From positions 1 through 17,826 of the forward strand of contig CAMLRJ010000015.1 in NCBI GenBank assembly GCA_946482345.1: a DNA stretch of 17,826 nucleotides, read 5' to 3'. The stretch's first letter is position 1. Each line of letters opens with the position of its first letter. This document shows, one piece after another, positions 16,505 to 17,826 of this stretch. The position numbers and the translations under genes are program-made. The notes under the pieces were generated by a model that did no database searches, was not told the origin of the DNA, and saw only the letters and a program-made list of their open reading frames with translations. The stretch comes from an uncultured Cellvibrio sp. Lineage in GTDB: Bacteria > Pseudomonadota > Gammaproteobacteria > Pseudomonadales > Cellvibrionaceae.

Positions 16505-17491
16505 CTATAAATCATCCAACGGGCTTTTGACTTTATCCCCCAATTCATCTAACACATGCAGGTAGATCTCGGTTGTCCGAATATCGCTGTGCCCCATCAA
16601 GGTCTGGATTTGTTTTAAATCGTATTTTGCTTGCAATAAACGGGTGGCGAAGGAGTGGCGGAAAGTGTGGCAACTGGCCTGCTTGTGAATCCCACATTTT
16701 TTTATTGCACGTTTGACATGCGATTGAATTGTCGTTGGAAAAATATGATGCCGCCGAACAGCATTCCCACGAGGATCTTTACTCAAGGTCAATGATGGAA
16801 ACAAAAATTGCCATGCCAGTGATTGACCAGCGTTCGGATATTTCTTGTCGAGACGATTCGGCATATAAACGCTATCAACACCTTTTTGAATATCCAATTC
16901 TAATAATTTTTCAACGATTAAAATTTGTTGCTGCAAGGGTTCAATCAATTTTTGTGGTAGCAGTGTGGTTCTGTCTTTAAATCCTTTTCCATTAATCACT
17001 ATCAAATAACCCATTTTAAAATCCACATCTTTAACTCGTAACCTCAACACCTCCGACACTCGAAGCCCAGAGCCATACATAAGCTGCCCCATTAATTTAT
17101 AGGGATTTTCCAGTTTTTCGAAAATACTGATTGCCTCCTGATGCGAAAACACAGCTGGAATGCGCGCCGTTTTTTTAGCGTAACTGAATTCAAGATTTTC
17201 GATAGGCTTTTTCAGAAACCGGTTGTACAAATATATCAGCGCATTCAACGCTGTTTTCTGGGTATTAGGTGCAACATTCTGCTGCAGTGTCAAAAACGAA
17301 AGATATTCACGCACCTCTTCCGCATGCATTTGTGCCGGATGTTTCTTTTTGTGAAATAAAATAAATTGCCTGACCCAATAAATATAAACTTGCTCTGTGG
17401 CATAACTCTTGCCGTCCAGACGAATAAACGCCCGGAGCTGATCCATAAATTTTGTCGGTGATGGAGGGATAGGAAAACGAACATCATCCAT
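16505..17491 (-). CDS. intI: Integron integrase IntI (tyrosine recombinase)
   Basis: A 328-residue tyrosine recombinase of the integron type (class 1 IntI is 337). It recombines attC sites of gene cassettes with attI beside its own gene. The catalytic set is complete: R144 (GSGLRVSEV), K169 (NGKGFKDR), H275 and R278 (CHTFRHSFA), H301 (MGHSDIRTT), Y310 (EIYLHV). The IntI-only segment is present at 227-250, WQFLFPSLTLSKDPRGN followed by VRRHHIF, which separates it from XerC/XerD and phage integrases. The frame is open to 17608, but ATG 17491 follows GAGG at 8 bases and gives the family's DDVRFPIPPSP-type N-terminus. It appears intact. Confidence 0.95.
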   Translation of the reverse strand: MDDVRFPIPPSPTKFMDQLRAFIRLDGKSYATEQVYIYWVRQFILFHKKKHPAQMHAEEVREYLSFLTLQQNVAPNTQKTALNALIYLYNRFLKKPIENLEFSYAKKTARIPAVFSHQEAISIFEKLENPYKLMGQLMYGSGLRVSEVLRLRVKDVDFKMGYLIVINGKGFKDRTTLLPQKLIEPLQQQILIVEKLLELDIQKGVDSVYMPNRLDKKYPNAGQSLAWQFLFPSLTLSKDPRGNAVRRHHIFPTTIQSHVKRAIKKCGIHKQASCHTFRHSFATRLLQAKYDLKQIQTLMGHSDIRTTEIYLHVLDELGDKVKSPLDDL

Positions 17492-17618
17492 AACAATAAC
17501 CTCATTCAAGTCCATGAATAAAAAATGAGCCTCAAGCTCGCGGAACCGCAGTCTACTTTTCACCCGGAAATAATACAACTGCCTTATCACAGTTTTTATT
17601 TGGAACACCCTTAACTAA

Positions 17619-17645
17619 TTGATAGAAAAAGCTTTTTCCTGTCAA
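17619..17645 (-). promoter_or_regulatory. Probable intI promoter with palindromic spacer
   Basis: A perfect -35 hexamer TTGACA (17645-17640) is followed after 15 bases by TATCAA (17624-17619) on the minus strand. The spacer holds GAAAAAGCTTTTTC (17625-17638), a perfect 14-base palindrome and possible operator. Transcription would start near 17612, leaving a roughly 120-base leader before the ATG at 17491. Confidence 0.5.
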
Positions 17646-17661
17646 AATTCCACTACTTTCT

Positions 17662-17719
17662 GGAGATATACAGCGCCCACAGCTAAATACTTGAAATAAT
17701 GCAGCGCGGAGATATATAG
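17662..17719. repeat. Direct repeats in the attI region
   Basis: GGAGATATACAG (17662-17673) and GGAGATATATAG (17708-17719) differ at one base and are 46 bases apart. They lie where class 1 integrons carry the DR1 and DR2 accessory IntI-binding repeats. Confidence 0.55.
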
Positions 17720-17746
17720 TCGGCGCTGTCTATTAAACTGTTAGGT
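17671..17746. other. attI-like integron recombination site
   Basis: GTTAGGT at 17740-17746 fits the GTTRRRY core at which cassettes join integrons, in the context AAACTGTTAGGT that resembles attI1 (AAACAAAGTTAGGC). It lies upstream of, and on the opposite side from, the intI reading frame, as in all integrons. CAGCGCC (17671-17677) and GGCGCTG (17722-17728) form inverted arms, and a further CAGCGC is at 17702-17707. Bases after 17746 should be the start of the first cassette; the 80 bases left contain no start codon ATG. Region 17492-17826 otherwise holds no gene. Confidence 0.7.
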
Positions 17747-17826
17747 GTTCTCTTATTTTTAGTTTGCCTGGCTTTGCGAGAAGTTTCGGTTTTTAGTTGC
17801 AGCAAATAATTTCTTATTCGTGTTTT

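Noticed and set aside
17492..17608. Longer N-terminus for IntI, starting at 17608
   Set aside because: It would start almost at the predicted transcription start, has no good ribosome site, and adds 39 residues not found in the IntI family; ATG 17491 has a well-spaced GAGG.
17660..17673. LexA operator upstream of intI
   Set aside because: CTGGAGATATACAG has only 8 bases between CTG and CAG, while the gammaproteobacterial box needs 10. Only one half-site (ATATACAG) matches.
1..17826. CRISPR arrays, tRNA or rRNA genes, insertion sequences
   Set aside because: No regularly spaced repeats, no cloverleaf or rRNA-like sequence, and no transposase was seen on reading both strands; the only recombinase is the integron integrase.

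Overview
The window looks like chromosome from a moderately AT-rich gammaproteobacterium. RdgC, the HscC-type Hsp70, the YjjV-type TatD nuclease, the SufE protein and the MotA/MotB pair all read as gammaproteobacterial. The large propeller-type hybrid kinase and the integron integrase fit a Cellvibrio-like or marine relative, but that genus-level guess is inference. Several genes appear to start at TTG or GTG rather than ATG, and I adjusted starts accordingly.

Layout from left to right. (1) 1-2105, plus strand: the tail of an unidentified membrane protein, then rdgC (its start overlaps the previous stop) and apbE, a lipoprotein flavin transferase. (2) 2154-2876: an AT-rich GNAT acetyltransferase with an unassigned C-terminal extension. 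(3) 2914-4087, minus: a TatD/YjjV nuclease and a SufE-family sulfur acceptor, overlapping by 14 bases, opposite a small SutA-like gene at 4151-4474 that has a good extended -10 promoter. (4) 4483-4896, minus: a small exported protein of unknown function. (5) 4973-7035, minus: motA-motB, with a clear promoter and an unusual repeat-bearing MotB tail. (6) 7189-10143, plus: an HscC-type Hsp70 abutting a membrane protein that fuses a degenerate J-domain to an RDD domain. (7) 10144-10328: a dense set of inverted repeats. (8) 10329-10589: a DUF1244 gene whose stop codon interlocks with that of the next gene. (9) 10586-16003, minus: an exported SMP-30-like beta-propeller protein followed by a giant sensor with two likely 7-bladed propellers, histidine kinase, receiver and GGDEF domains. 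(10) 16147-16365, minus: infA with its terminator. (11) 16505-17826: an intact integron integrase (intI, minus strand) with promoter and, on its far side, an attI-like site with a GTTRRRY core. This is the head of a chromosomal integron, and the cassette array should begin at the right edge and run off the window.

The most notable items are the chromosomal integron platform beside infA, the HscC plus J-like-RDD pair, and the propeller sensor with a GGDEF output coupled to an exported propeller protein. The rest is ordinary housekeeping sequence.
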